DNA of 64,000 nucleotides from Nipponacmea schrenckii (GCA_030562195.1 CM060202.1:25406317-25470316); one strand, 5' to 3'. Numbered from the stretch's first letter, positions 44,784 to 58,808 are shown. Notes: generated from the sequence alone by a model not told the origin. Numbers and translations are program-made.

Positions 44784-47513
44784 TTAATCACTGTCACTTT
44801 GGTCTGTTGATGATTCAAAATGATTATAATTTTCACCGCTACTGTTTCTATTACAATCGGCAACATCCACAGTTTTTCCTGTTTCCTTTCCAGGGTCCGT
44901 ATCTTTAAATATTACTTGGTGACACTCGGGACACGTGTCTTTAACATACAACAGCCACTTTCGTAGACAGGCACCGTGGAAAATATGAAGACAATGTGTT
45001 ATTCTGGCAGATTGCATTTTTTTACCACATATATAACAATCTTCATTATTAATTTCCAATTGTTCTCTCGTTGCTCGTAATAAGAATTCAACAGACTTAG
45101 AAGCTTTACGGCTTAGTAAATAGCCCTGCCAAGCCTTGAGGCTTAAAAATAACTGAATCAACAGATATATAATCAAACGAACTTTGAATTCAACAAAAAA
45201 ATTATATAGAAAAACATAACAGTAATAGATCCCAAATACAGGAACTAAAACCTCCACAATTCGGTTACATAAATTAACCCAATATAGTAAATCATCTAAG
45301 CCTTTCCACGGTACTGTACGAGATGTATCACATATCAACAAAATACACACCACAGCGGAACTTATTAATTGCATAAATAGCACAAACAAATCTGAAATCA
45401 ATAACGAAAACCAGAAATTTAATTCAAAGTACGAATAAATGAAGTAACTCATCAACAGAGGGGAAATCCATAAAAATCCACACAAAGTTAGAACGTGGGC
45501 ATGATTAATCCAGTTAGTATAAGTTGATAAACCTAAAACTAATAAAATATCAAATACTATTTCATACAATGGATATATCAATGCTGATAACATTATAAAC
45601 AAAAACGATATCAAATAAACCACTCTTTCAAATCCTGCTGCTTCTAAAAAGTAAATCCCAATGTATAAACAGTAAATTATTCTAGTACTTCCAAAAGGAT
45701 CATTATCGAAATGTAACGGTTTCTTATAATTCCATTGTAAAAAGTATTTAGTTAATTCCACCACTCCCATTAAAGGGGAAGATATCGTTATGAGAATTGC
45801 ACAATAACCAACGAATGTATCACAACATTGTATTAAACTAAGTAAAACAACAACTTCACTTTTATCTATTGTTCTATTCGGTATTTTAATTGATTCAATA
45901 TTTTCACGCTTTGAATATGAATATAAGTAATAAGAAAATATGACCACTGCAAATATAAAATTTTGAGCTACATATACTGAATATTTCTGAATTCTGCATT
46001 CTCGATAAATATCAATTGTATTGCTAAGGGAATAAAATAAATATATTACAATCAAAAATAATGCTAAAACTGAAACACAGTCATGAACAAACAACGAAAA
46101 ATAAGCACCCCACCCCAGTAGCCTGGTAAAAACTGGCAATGTAAATATCAGCAAGATTAATTTAGACCAGTTTTTCATTTCAACTAAATAAGATATGATT
46201 GCAGCTAAAACACACTGTGATATCAAATGAAATAAAACCCTTTCTAATAATCGACCACCTCCCAACAAGTTATTTATATTATAAGACACATTTTCCTTTA
46301 TTTCTATTCCCGCGAAGACAAATGATAAATAATAAGATACAAATAGTAGAAATAAGCTGATTGCACATTTATACAATGCTACAAGCTTCTTTAGGGGTAT
46401 AACTTCCATTGCTACAGCTAACACAGGTGCTGAAAAAGAAATAAAACAAAATTACACAACCTATATCAACTTCTAGTGACTCAATGATATAAATATATTA
46501 AAGTTTCTAAAACGAAGATGAAAACTACTTGTTACATGCGTGCAGCCATATTATTTGTGTCAAGGATTTTGATAGGCTATATTCGTTAACGTAATCCAAT
46601 TAAAAAAAAATAACTATGGTTCTCACAAGGAAATAACACACGCGAAACTACGTATAATTCTTACATAGAAATAACACACACGAAACTACGTATGGTTCTT
46701 ACTTAGAAATAACACACACGAAACTACGTATGGTTCTTACTTAGAAATAACACACACGAAACTACGTATGGTTCTTACATAGAAATAACACACACGAAAC
46801 TATGTATGGTTCTTACATAGAAATAACACAAACGAAACTACGTATGGTTCTTACATAGAAATAACACACACGAAACTACGTATGGTTCTTACATAGAAAT
46901 AACACACACGAAACTACGTATGGTTCTTACATAGAAATAACACACACGAAACTACGTATGGTTCTTACATAGAAATAACACACACGAAACTATGTATGGT
47001 TTTTACATGGAAATAACACACACGAAACTATGTGTTCTTACATGGGAATAATCATATTGAATTATTACCTCGAATTGCTATGATTTAATATTTAATTTTT
47101 TTGAAATTAAGTATAATGAAACTGTTTGTGGTCTGTGACTTCCTATTATCTCCCCTGAGTGTCATTATCAGCCACAATGGCGTCATTGTTAAGACAAGGA
47201 TGGGACGGGTCTAAACACGCTATGCTATATATATAGAGACTTTTTAGGGAGTCAATTACTTTTAATGTATCCACAGAGATATAACCAGATTAACCTTATT
47301 GGTAGAGGTTATTATTTTTTTTGTCATGTCCAAGATACCTGGAGGTTGTTATAGGCTATTAATTCAATTACCAAAATAGTACAAAACTCGAATTTGATCC
47401 AATTGTTTTGGCGTTGTTCTACTCCACTGGTCTATTATTACCAAGGCTGGTACTCGGAGAATTACTTCCACACCAGTCTTCATTATCATGTCTAAAACGC
47501 CTGTAGACGACAT
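44784..47513 (-). CDS. TRC8/RNF139-like multi-pass RING-H2 E3 ubiquitin ligase, two coding exons
   Basis: Exon 1 (47372-47513) starts at ATG 47513 and ends at donor GTAATT in phase 1. Exon 2 (44784-46429) follows acceptor TTTCTTTTTCAG. The joined protein has 595 residues (human TRC8 has about 660). Exon 1 encodes VEVILRVPALVIIDQ, which matches the TRC8 N-terminus. Exon 2 holds about 12 hydrophobic segments, then a RING-H2 finger with C512, C515, C527, H529, H532, C535, C547, C550 (ARITHCLHIFHGACLRKWL ... DTCPECHQ), and an acidic Ser/Asp-rich tail. TRC8 is an ER-membrane ligase that, in mammals, degrades sterol-regulated and membrane proteins with an E2 such as UBE2G2. Role here is by homology. 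RNF145 is the closest alternative, less likely from the N-terminus. Confidence 0.85.
46430..47371 (-). other. Intron of the TRC8-like gene
   Basis: GT-AG intron in phase 1, containing the 38-bp minisatellite. No other feature stands out. Confidence 0.75.
46615..47045. repeat. 38-bp minisatellite (about 11 copies)
   Basis: The unit is TTACATAGAAATAACACACA followed by CGAAACTACGTATGGTTC. It lies within the TRC8-like intron. Copies are very similar, so the expansion is recent. Confidence 0.9.
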
Positions 47514-50107
47514 TTTCTTGGCTTTGGTTATGAAAGGACAATGAATATCTGTAGCAATTGTAAGAAAAAAAAAAGATTTGAAACAACAATTGTTATTATT
47601 CAAGACGAAATAAGCATATGATATTCGGTTGATTTCAGAATTTAAAATTCACAAAAAATATTGAAAACATTCACGAAGTGTAGAGCCTTTTGGAAAGTGG
47701 GAGGTTGGGAGCTGGGGGTGTGGAGAGGCATTTGGTTCAGTTGAAGGGGCATACGAAACTGTGTAAGGTTGTTATATAAGACATATCATCCCTTTAAATG
47801 TTAACCCAGAAAATTGATTTTGCTTAGCTGTTCTTCAAACCCCGCTTCACTCACCTTTTTAATCAGCAAAATAAAGGCTGTGGAAGGTTTCAGAATTATT
47901 TTGTAATATCTTTGACGGAAAAATGTATTAGCCCAAAATGATGAAAGCCGGAAGTTTAAAAGAAAGTGTTCACGACAAGTGACTCCCTATAAGGCTACCG
48001 TACAAACAGGTGACTAACGCCAATATCTTGTTCACACACAAATTAAAAAATATATGAATATCTGTAACTCATTCGTTTCCCCAACAATCTCTCTCTAAAA
48101 GGAATTATAAAGAGGATTTCAAGCTGTATGCTGTAGACCTACTAGGGAGATTTTGTAACTTTTAGTTCGGGTATTCACCTGTCTGATTAACGATAATATT
48201 TTACAAGGATAACAACTTAGGTTCACAAGGATAACAACTTAGGTTCACAAGGATAACAACTTTGGTTGACAAGTCCGCCGTGACAAGATTCTTTCTACCA
48301 GCTGGTCCTGGTCCAAACCTCTTGGCATTGATCTTTTTTGGATCATCCGTACTGTAATAATTCGATATCCTTCTAAACAAATCGTTTTCTTGACATTTTA
48401 TACTAATGATTATTTAATAATAGCAGTAAAAGTTCAATATTTGGGTTCTCTCCCTTTGTCTGTATCGATACCGCCATACACGTGTATTCGTCACTTGGCC
48501 AGGAGTTTTGTAACGTCATAACGACAGATCTTGATTACAAGTCTAGTAGCAGTTCTTATGTCAAGAAATTTTTTACATGACAACGGAAAAAAATTAATTG
48601 TGGAGGAGGGAGTGATAATATGTATATTATTTTATCCTAAGGTAATGCTACCTATCTGTATCGGGTCTACGTCATAACGTGAATGAACTGAACCTAAATT
48701 TGGATTTTGGTAAGAAAAGATTATGCGTAGGCTGTTTGTGGTTCGTTTGCAAAACAAAGAAAAAAGGACCGCATAAACAAAATCTTTACTCTGTAACTCC
48801 TATAGTGTAGCGCAAATCTCCAATTTAAACATCTACAGGGTGAAGGCTGACCCAGTGTGTCTAGTATATTCAATAAAAGGGTAGAAATAAAAGCTGTCAT
48901 TGAATGAGCATATTTCAGAATGAGCTTTACAAAAACTCCGTAAAAAAACCGAAGAGCTAATTGCGAATATAATAAAAAAAGCAACTTTGAGACATTTTAT
49001 TTAAAGAGAAAATGAAATCTTATAAATAAAAGATATATATATATATATACATTTTTTCCCAAGTTTAAAAGGAAAGACTATTTTTCCCTTAATTTAAAAC
49101 CTAGTAATTTGTTTTGTTGACTAAAAAACATGGAAAAATTTGTTTCGTTTCATGTTAAGTACGAAACTATTTTCCCGTTAAAAAGTTTTTTTTATCGGGA
49201 AAACCAAAGTACACACGTAGCAATTTAAATATCCATTAAACCGAGCCCATAGATGAAATTTCACCTTTGTTTAAAACGATTTTTTTTTTATATTTGAAAA
49301 GAATTTAACCTTGATTTTCGGAATTCTAGAAATCAACTTGTCCTCTGTCTAGCGAAAACGTGTTTCACATGGATGATACTTTGGTTTGTCGGAATCCTAT
49401 CTACCGACTAGTCAGCTTTCACAAACCACACCACAATAGGCGTTCCTGTGTTTATTACAAGGAGGATAATTCGGGTCTTGGAAACAACTTAACTTTGGTG
49501 CTCGAGGATCGAATTACTCTTTTAGCAACACTGTTCTTCCTCTCCATGATTCACAAGGCTAGCATCTCTGACTCTCTAGAATCAGATCTACTCCATCAGC
49601 TGCTAGTCCTGAACCAGGAGTTCTATAAGACAACCATTGCTCTCAGACTTTGGTAAAGTTAGTCCTTTCTAAAATGACCTGTCCCTTATTATCTGAACCC
49701 TGTCGAGTCAGTTGAAAGAATAATTCCACTCAACTAAAAATAAATAGGTAGGCTGCAACAGTTGACCCCAGGTCACAAAACATTACCTTTATTTAGCCCA
49801 GTAACGAGGAGTTAATCAATGGAACAAACCGTCGATGGAAATAAAACCTCATTTCCTCACTTCCGCTCATCATTGCCTACTTTCAGACAATACTTCAATG
49901 CTTAACACCAAAAGCTCTCGACCGAGTTAAAATTCTTCATTCACCCTGTGTATAACACCCACAGCTCTGGACTTCGCCCTGGGTATAAATAATATTAAAA
50001 AAAACATTCCTGCTCTCTTCAGATTTCTTTTCTTGAATCCAAATCTGTGAATTTTAAACACAATTGTATCGACTAGAAATTTAATCCACTTCACTCCCAA
50101 TTCACTT
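47514..50107. other. Intergenic region between the TRC8-like and RFX genes
   Basis: Mostly AT-rich non-coding DNA. A 23-bp unit (AGGATAACAACTTAGGTTCACA) is repeated three times at 48196-48270, and a short TA run lies at 49030-49048. It should contain the 5' flank of the TRC8-like gene (right of 47513) and the 3' untranslated region of the RFX gene (left of 50108; AATAAA on minus at 49788-49793). An open frame of 98 codons at 49360-49656 (plus) is not supported by splice sites or motifs. Confidence 0.5.
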
Positions 50108-51863
50108 TCAAATCTGGGCAAAATTTGCGGGCACATTTTCATAGTAATATTGCTCTTTATTTTGTCTCTTGTATGATCGCCAATATTGGTCCTCGTTTTC
50201 CAGCCTTCGTTTGTTGCTAGTTCCATCTTGATAGTTAATATTGTACACTTCTCCGACATTTCCGTAAGTATGGTACGAATATTGGGTTTCATTTGACACT
50301 TGCGTTACGACCTGTTTTCCGTTCTGATCGTAAGAGTAACCATTGTATTCAAACAAACTCTGTCTCCCACTGGAATAGGTTTGATAGCCGCCCTGCTCGT
50401 TCCTGAAAAAGAGCGGAAGGAAGACAATGAAGGGACACGGGGGAAGGGGTTATGAATAGGGAGCAGAGAAATAAACAAATTTCTTACGTGTGGAATAAAG
50501 GCTGTTGTGACCATAGGAAAAAAATTTTTTGTTGGCCCAATGGACAAATTTTAGCACCCCTTCCCCCACCCCTCAATCCTATTTGAGATAGAGATAGAAC
50601 AGTCATTAACTTTGAACCGTTACTTACATTCTCATAACTACCGCCATGTTGTCCCCACTTCCGGTTTGCTGATCACGTGACCAATCTGTGGCTACTGTTC
50701 GATTTCTGGAAGACTCGTCATAGAGCTGTAAAATATATAACAGACAGAGTGAAAGTCTCAGAAGTTAGGCGTTTCAATGATCATAACTAAAGGTTCACTA
50801 AGGATCCTTGCCTTGCCATCGATCTTTCCCGGATATACGCACCCATTTACAGCTGGAACGACTAGAATGTTGAGGAAAGATGACTTATTCAAGGTCCTCA
50901 GACTTTCAAAAGCCAGTTTCCAGTCTAGTCTTCTTTATAAGCTCAAAAGGTACAAAAGAGCAGGACGTTTCTAATCAACTTCTCAAAAATGAATAGCGCA
51001 CAACCGACAGCCGATTCACCAAATAGTAAGATGAATATATGTCATAAATCTGCTAGAAATAATATGAAATGGAATTTTACGTCTTATTCTTCTGCACCGT
51101 GTGAACTAATGAAGACAGGCATTACCACATAGGGTAGGGCAATTTTGTCAAGACGGCGGTATTAGCCTACCCTTGTTTCGATTTCCAACTTTCGAAAGAT
51201 AATGCAAACAAAACTGCTGGAGCAGGTACTAAATCGGAATTAATGTGATTAATATTTGCCCCAAGTTCAGTTCTTTTTAAGATATCTTAACATTCTGTAC
51301 TGATGCCAAATGGTTTAATTACCAGGATCAGAATAAGACAGAGAGAAATGGTTCTGTGAAACATTAACCCCTCCCTTCCATCCAGGTCAATGGAAAAAAT
51401 GAAAATCTTTTAATAACAAGAAGAAGTATGCCTACCTGTGGTGGAGTCAAATCAAAAGGTGCAGGAGTTTTATTATTATTATTCAGACTGTACTGGTTGT
51501 AACTCGTGCAATTCGGAAATAGTGACCCGTTTCTAAAACAAACGAAAACACATAATATCAGTACCGGAAACATATAGTCGATAATTCAGTCAGTAAGTTT
51601 AAAAACGTCTAATTGCATGGATTTGAAAACAACCGGTGCTGCTTGACGATTTGGATTGACCACAATCAAGGTAAACTGGTATTGTGTAAGTTAAACAAGT
51701 ATTGTCTATAACAAGTATATGTATATCATACGAGATGTCGTTGTCTGAGTGATTTACACTAATACTGACCCTGAGTTATTAGACAGATGTCGAGATCTAG
51801 AAGTATCTGTTGTTGGACAATACCCATTAGAGATATCTTCTTGAGACTCGGGATTCATATACC
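50108..51863 (-). CDS. RFX gene, low-complexity C-terminal tail exons
   Basis: Four exons (51770-51863, 51436-51532, 50628-50725, 50108-50402) encode a Ser/Asn/Tyr/Gln-rich tail: [32 protein letters not shown], and many Tyr/Asn/Gly pairs such as [20 protein letters not shown], ending NFAQI. Such tails act as transactivation regions in other RFX proteins. No homology to the vertebrate tail is obvious beyond composition. Confidence 0.8.
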
Positions 51864-54800
51864 CTAAAAGACAAAACAAAGTTTCATAACGGAACTGTTC
51901 CTGCAAGATAGAGCTCTACAGATAAACATTCGTTACTCTTAACAGTTTCTTAACTACAAGAGGAAATAATTCAACCAAGTTCACGGGTCCTAAGGGTGAC
52001 CCCGGCTACAGAAAAACCTGAGAGAATATGTTTAGACCAAAACTTTCGAGTGAGTGGTACCAAATACTCATCTAGTTAAACCACGGCCGTCTTATCGTAA
52101 ATGACATGCCCCACCCAGATTGGACCCATATACCTACAGAACAGTATTAAGGTAGGAATACATGGGAATTCGAAGGGTCGGGACACAATACGGACATTAT
52201 TGGCGAGTTACTTAACTCAACGTACCTCTGGTACAATCTCTTGAAGTGGGGCTCTGTGACGAACACAGAAAATAACGGCGTAAAAAATAATTATCTTAGG
52301 TACTTTCATAACAGGATATCATTTTAACTCTTAGATAACCTTTGAAATACCTTACCTATTGTGTTCAGCAAGCCTTTAGTTGATGTAATAACAGAACATC
52401 TTTCCTGATTGGCTGGCACTGATTTAATTATTTCAGTCGGGTCTGTTTTAATCAGTATGTTTTCAAGTACGATACCTTAAAATAATCAAAGAATCCAGTT
52501 AAACAGGGTGCTAATAAAATACGTAGAAAAACTCACCTTGTTAAACTTAATTGCACCGTTGTCGTGTTGGGCTTTTGATCCAAGTGTTTGTAAATGCAGT
52601 GAGGCATCATCAAGAAATAGCAACGCCAGAACGCAATGGACTAAATACCGTAACGGAAGTCGCTAGCTAGGCAGGTCATACTCTTTCTTCTAAAACAACT
52701 TTTTACAACTATGTCAGTCAATCCGCCAACATTTCAGACAGTATGTTATGCCCCTCATCCAAGAAGACCCCTCCCTAATTCCAATACATTATAATAATCC
52801 TCTTACCCGTATCCTCGCCTTTAATGGTTCTCAAGAAATCATGCCCCTTCTCCTGACCGTGCAGGCTCTCGACTAAATACAACACATAATCGTCGAACAT
52901 CAGATGGAGCAGGTGAAACGAACCTAAAATTTACAGAAAATCAAATAATATCGACTTCATCGTTCATGCGATTGTTGACCCTTCATCAAACGTTACCTTG
53001 TTGTATTATTGATCTTGAACTTGTTTAGGAACGGCTGTCTGAAGACACAGCAATTTGTGGGACTCAAGAACCAACTAGGTATTTTAACTGTCTAAAGTTC
53101 TGATAGATACAATATAGGGCTGTAACTTAGCAATCAAAGTTCAACCGGACAAACGTTTCATGCGGAATTTGACAAAAGATAAAATTTGGTTTGAAAAAAA
53201 TAAATATATGGAAAAAATATCTACTAAATATATTGTTTATTGTCGACAGTAAAAGCTTAATGTTTGAAGTCTACGGAAATAGCTCCGAAGAGAGACGTGA
53301 TTTTTGCCTCATAGTAAAATGGAGCTAGTTAAAGTTCAGGCGGTGTCAGCACATAGGTAAGTGATGTTTAGTCTGATACTAATGACAAATGCTTTCCCAA
53401 TGAAAGTCCAGTATACAAAAATGCAATGAGAATATGAAAGAAGACCTTACCAAAGCTGGGAGCACTGTGTAGGGTCATATCTCGGATCACTCTGGTTCCA
53501 AAACACGACCACATTAACAGGAACTGTCGGGCTATCTTCCGTAGAGTTCCTGGTTTTTTTGAGCTTGGCTAAAATAGAAATTCAATTTGTTACCTTCGAC
53601 GATTAATCAATTACGACTCTTTGGTTTATTTAAAATTTTTACTTTGTGTTTGCTTTTGTGATATAATCATGGGAACTTCAAACTCTAGCAAAAAAACAAA
53701 GGTTCCAGAAGCATAGTTAAGGTGCCCGCGAACCATAGCGAACACCAGTCGCATACCAGTCGCATACCAGTCGCAGGCCAGATCCATCCCAAGGAAAGAT
53801 TCAATCCGGCCCACGAAAAGTTAATGGGGACCCCTGCTATAGTGTAAAGTGTCTAAATTCCCACCTGTACGACACACTTGTCGACCATATTGTCTAACCA
53901 TTCTATATAACATTCTATAGCTGATTGTTCTTCTAACAGCTTCTCAAACTCACTACATACTGTAATAAACAACCATTATATACATACAAACAGATAATTA
54001 AACATACCCAACTGTCTAGTAGATTGTTTGGTACAGTAATTACAGTTGTCTGTGGTCAAAATCGGATAAATCTATACCAAGCTATCGTGCAACAAACTAG
54101 CAGATTACAGGAAACAATTGAAATTTCCTGTTTTCCACAATTCCGCTTCCAGTAGATGCTGATATCACAGACTGACTACCTTGGTAGTGTTATTAGTTCA
54201 TGTGGACGAAAATGTATACAACTGTGACTATCCCACCCCTCCCCTCCCCATTATAACTTACAATTAACAATAATCATATGGTCTGTATCTGTATACTGGT
54301 CCATGGTGTACAGTGTTTGTTTTATTATACTGTTTAAATCTATATTCAACCAATCGTCTAACATCTGTGAGGTAATATCCGAGCTGTGAATGACCGTCCT
54401 GGCAGCTTGACATAGGTGATTTAATGACGTCTGTCGCCGCAACACTTGAGAAAACCTTCTTGCCACTGAAAGAGCATATTAACACAGTATCTATATATCA
54501 AAGGGAAGTAACTACGATAAACAAATTCATTATCTCCTAGTACAAAACGTAAACCATGCTACAATTAAACAAATGCACCAGGTGCTGTTTCTGTCTCGAT
54601 ATTCATTACGGAATAAAAGCATAGTAGAGGTGATTGCACAAACCGATTCTAGAGCTTGTTACCTCGAACAGACAGCACTCAAACAAGAGTTTCTATCTTC
54701 CCCATACTTGGTGAATCTGCACCCTTTGATATGAAAACTAAAGACCTGCCCTCGCAATGACTACCCCGGATGTCCTTAAATAAATATAGCTCTAAGTGTA

Positions 54801-57800
54801 ACTTACGATCGAATTTAACCCGTCTTAGGGTATCGGGCAGATTGTTCAAGGCTAACATCAACCACTCGTCTAGTTGTTTGGCAAATCGTCGGATAACTTG
54901 GGTTAGACTGAAAAAGACCCGCAAAAAAACAAGAATAAAATACTATTTATGAGGTACACGCCATAATGCATGTCAGTTAAACTGAACAAACAAAACAAAG
55001 TAATGTTTATGACTGAATTGCCATACTGCATATACCACACAGCATGCACAAGGGAATTTAGATTCCTAGGCATTCGTACTCGGGATAAAATCTTCGGATT
55101 ATCCTTTCTGAGAATGAGGTGATGAAATGGAAAACTCTTTAGTCGGTCGGAAGTGATACTGAACTCTTCGGTCTCACGGTCTACAGGCTGTGTACGTTTA
55201 AGGTTCTTCAGTAGTCAAGAATAAAGAATGGAATGACATATTCCACTTTTCTTCCTTTCAACATTGTCTTCATTGCATACTTCTAAGTGAGAATTAGGAA
55301 CGGGTTCTACCGTGGAGAGTTTTTAGTGAAGAATAATAGTCTGGAACCAACCTTTCAGGAAGAGCTTGTAGAACTGTTGGCATCAGGACACTCGAAACAG
55401 CTTTATAGAGAATAGAATCACAAACTCCGACCAGCATCACTATGGTACTACAATCTAATATAGGAATAATATGACTAGGCATACCTTGCCAAAAATGCAT
55501 CAGAAAATTCTGCACCTGAAATGGACCGGAAGTTCGCCATTTGATTAGTTACGTCGAGCAAATGGCGGCTGTGTTTTCTGATCTCATTCAGCATGAGAAA
55601 TTGTAGCGAATAAATCATCTACATTCATAATTCCAGTTGACCTAGCTCTAATTGCGTACAGATAAATTGGGAGGACCAATAGCAATAAGTTTGACCAATG
55701 ACCATCTGGTAGAAAGAATCCTTAGGCTTAGCGTGAACATAATTTGTTATCATTATCTTTCACTAGGCAAATGAGTAGAGACCCGACCACAATTTTCTAT
55801 GAAGTTCAATGAAATCTTTTTTATGAGACTAAGACTAATGGCCCGTTTTACTCACCTCGTCAAAGTTGGCTCTAATGACAGTATCTAGAATCCGCTGACA
55901 GTGTGTTCTGTACATTACCAGAAAAGTCGATACCTGTAAAAATGACAAGATTAGAATGGATTCGCTAATTATGTACATTGAACGAGGTATAAGATAAGAC
56001 GATCTTTCCCTTTGAAATATCTGAATACAATTTTGCCAGGACAGCGAAATTAGCCGACTCTCTTTCGATTTCAAACTGTCGAGAGATCTTTAACGTGTAC
56101 AGCTTGTATCACAAGGTGGCCTCTCTTTATTGGTCAATCCAAAAAAAAACTAGACACTTTTCCCCTCCAACCGGCATCTCTGACAGACGAAAACCCATTA
56201 CAAATATCCGGTAAGGTACAGCAAAGATATAGTAAGATAATTCAGTAAACGGGTCAACCGATTTTTATTTTCTAAAAGTAAATGGTGATAAGTGTGAAGA
56301 ATTTTTTCCTTACCTTTTCCTCTTCGATATTAGCAGGAATTTTTATTTCTCTGACAGTAGGAAAGTCTGGTAATAGGGTACCAAGTTTAGACCGAGGTGA
56401 GTAGGCGATAATTTGTTTATTACACTCTTTCTTACCATCTCCAGCACTGAAAATAAGTTATATAATTTTAAAACAACAAATGTAGGAATTATATAAATTA
56501 TATCTATCCTTACGATGTTTAATGAAAAAGTAAAGTTGGAAGCTGAAGAGGCATTTCCCTATTAGTTTAATCTATATGATGTATCATGATGAATTTAAAT
56601 ACCAACTTTAAGAACGATAGCCTTCCCTGAGATCAGTTTCCAATATCAGGTAATTGAGTTTTTGATGCCGGATGGCTGGTGTCTTGTATTTGCTGTGTGG
56701 TACCTGATGGTGTGCAATTGGTTCTACCCGACGCCTGTGTGCCACTCCTCCTTCCCTGCCTCATAATAGACAGCAATGCCACTACAAGACGGCGAAATTA
56801 ACTTTTATTTCTCGACATCAATAAAACCAATTGTATCTTACCTTTGAATGCCTTTAGAAGAATACATGATATCATAATAAGACGATGTTTCACGAACGCC
56901 AATTCCATAATAGTGATATCTGAAAGAGTGAAAATGGTACAAATACTTTACAAAAACAAAAATCGAAATAATACTGAAGCTTTGTTACATCCTAAAGCAC
57001 AATCGACAAACTTACAGACGTAAGTTTGATAAAAGAAAATAGAAATTCGTATTCTTTAAAGGAGAAATCGACTTGATGGTAAAGATAGTGATCATTGGAC
57101 AATTTGCAAAATTAATCTGTGGGTGTTCTCCAATCCTCTAACAGTCCCCATTTGGTCAGCAACCCTTAAAGCTGATAGTGGGGATATAGTACGTACTTGG
57201 ACTGTCCCCTGGTGCCCAATCGTCTAGTAGTGATCTGTGGAAATTGTTGACGTATTATCTGAAAAAGGAGAAGGTCCCAGAGTAAGGTTACAGTACACTG
57301 TTTGTTGGTGGTTTGAGGTACGAAACAAACATCCGGTTTCGTATTTCAATCAGATTGGAAGACGTGATGTACAGATCCGAACGCATTTCTTGCGTCGCCT
57401 ACGATAGCTTATACTATCTTTTCGACTCAGCATCGTTTATTGTACGTTGTGTTTTGTGCACCTTTAGAGACGAAAATGATCAAATTAACAAGTTACTTTT
57501 CAATAGTAAACAAGTAGATGTGTAAGATTTGAACGACATTCAGAAATAAGGAGTACAAACCAGGAACACAAGACAATATTATGGCATGAAATAAAATTGG
57601 ACATATTACGTTCAATTCAACACAGTGTTGCAGCCTATTGGAACAATGCAATAAATGATATGAAGGAATGCACACATATTCATCAGATATATTAATAATA
57701 TATATATGTGTTAATGTCTATAGAAGCTTAACAATATCTTGTTAACTTACCTTTCCAAAACTCGCAGCATTGATAGGGTTACTGTCGTTTCGTTCACAGA

Positions 57801-58808
57801 AATCAAGATAATGTAAGTAAAGGGTAGATCGTGGAATACAGACACCTTCAGCTATCTCATAGTTTTCTTCTAACCTACAGATATACAGATACACAATCTC
57901 TTGTTTCCCTTACTTATTTTTACTATATACATTATATCTAAATATTATAATGTATTAAAATATCAGAAACTGGTAGATAACAGTGATGTAGAACCCGATG
58001 GGGCAGGGGGGCATTATCTTATAGATTGGGCCGAGGATTCAAGTAACTTATTAGAGAGCATCTTACACAGAACAAATTAACTCACCATTTTAATGTCAGC
58101 GGTGTGGAATGGGGTTTGGATCCTCGTTTTCTTTTAGATACATCAACTATAATAAAACAATATAGTTTCCACAGAAAATAACAACAAAGCTTTATTTAAA
58201 CCATTTCTACTAGAGTAACGAGCTATTTGGACATGATGTTTGTGTTACAAGTAACACATGAGCCACACAACCAAAACATTCAATCTAGAACGTCAACTGT
58301 CATTTCTTTGGGTAGAAACCATTCAAAACATAATACATTAATTCAGGTATGAATCCCTGTAGACGATCTTGGGAATAGCTGGGAGCTTAGCATATCTGGC
58401 AATTCGGATTTAACCTAAACAAGTGACCATATTTTAAAAAAAATGTACAGATAACGACTCTCTGGGGAACTCCAAAAAGTTTTGAATAAGTACAAAACTT
58501 TTTTGAAAAAAGAACTCAGGCCTTCTAAAAGTAATCTTCACCACTCTCCACAAAACAATGTATTCTGGTTCTTTCAAAATGTCTTATATCTGAAACTTTT
58601 TGTGAAATTATAATGTTTTCGGAAGCATCATTCACAAGACAGATCGCTACAACTGAAAATAAAAACAGGGTCCTACCCCAACCCGTGGGTAATATTATCT
58701 TACCTTTTTCATCATTATCATCTGAATCTGTTTTTTCCGGACTCAATGTACTGGCAGTGCTAACATTACTCGATCTTCTATTGGGATCAATACATTGGTC
58801 TAACCAAT
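50108..58808 (-). CDS. RFX-family transcription factor (RFX4-like), 18 coding exons, 5' end not found
   Basis: Exons, 5' to 3': 58704-58808, 58086-58146, 57751-57874, 57197-57258, 56842-56919, 56314-56446, 55856-55933, 55352-55515, 54807-54907, 54262-54465, 53865-53959, 53451-53568, 52807-52923, 52356-52475, 51770-51863, 51436-51532, 50628-50725, 50108-50402. All junctions keep frame and give 713 residues. The winged-helix DNA-binding domain ([11 protein letters not shown] to YYDIMYS) is followed by the B, C and dimerisation regions, including [20 protein letters not shown] and [23 protein letters not shown] proteins bind X-box DNA; RFX4 acts in neural and ciliated cells in vertebrates. The wording of the dimerisation region and the N-terminal exon before the DNA-binding domain point to RFX4 rather than RFX1-3 or RFX6. 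First exon(s) lie right of 58808 or outside the window. Confidence 0.9.
51065..51185 (-). mobile_element. SINE fragment, reverse orientation, in an RFX intron
   Basis: The reverse complement matches the 3' half of the SINE at 8472-8815, including GTCTTCATTAG and GGTGCAGAAGA, with about 20 percent differences. It is an old copy in the intron between the 50628 and 51436 exons. Confidence 0.65.
52356..56446 (-). CDS. RFX gene, extended dimerisation (B, C, D) exons
   Basis: Nine exons from 56314-56446 to 52807-52923, plus 52356-52475, run from [18 protein letters not shown] through [40 protein letters not shown] and [20 protein letters not shown] to [20 protein letters not shown]. The region mediates dimerisation in RFX4/6/8-type proteins. 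The donor at 55346-55351 is GTTGGT, a weak but usable site; all others are standard. Confidence 0.88.
54143..54190 (+). repeat. Short copy of the retroposon found at 6201-6484
   Basis: CGCTTCCAGTAGATGCTGATATCACAGACT-type sequence matches 6226-6280. It sits in the RFX intron between the 53865 and 54262 exons. Confidence 0.5.
56842..57874 (-). CDS. RFX gene, DNA-binding domain exons
   Basis: 57751-57874 encodes [20 protein letters not shown] and [19 protein letters not shown]. 57197-57258 encodes [20 protein letters not shown], the recognition region including the R-R-L-G-T-R-G-x-S-K-Y motif that contacts X-box DNA. 56842-56919 encodes [20 protein letters not shown]. All signature residues of the RFX winged helix are kept. 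Confidence 0.9.
58086..58808 (-). CDS. RFX gene, N-terminal exons before the DNA-binding domain
   Basis: 58704-58808 encodes [20 protein letters not shown] followed by [14 protein letters not shown]. 58086-58146 encodes [20 protein letters not shown] up to the W that opens the DNA-binding domain. The short acidic stretch and basic KRKRGSK may act as a nuclear signal. The exon at 58704 begins with two bases of a split codon, so at least one more 5' coding exon exists. Confidence 0.8.

Noticed and set aside
49360..49656. 98-codon frame beginning MFHMDDTLVCRNP
   Set aside because: No domain, no splice sites and no neighbour on that strand; possible but unsupported.
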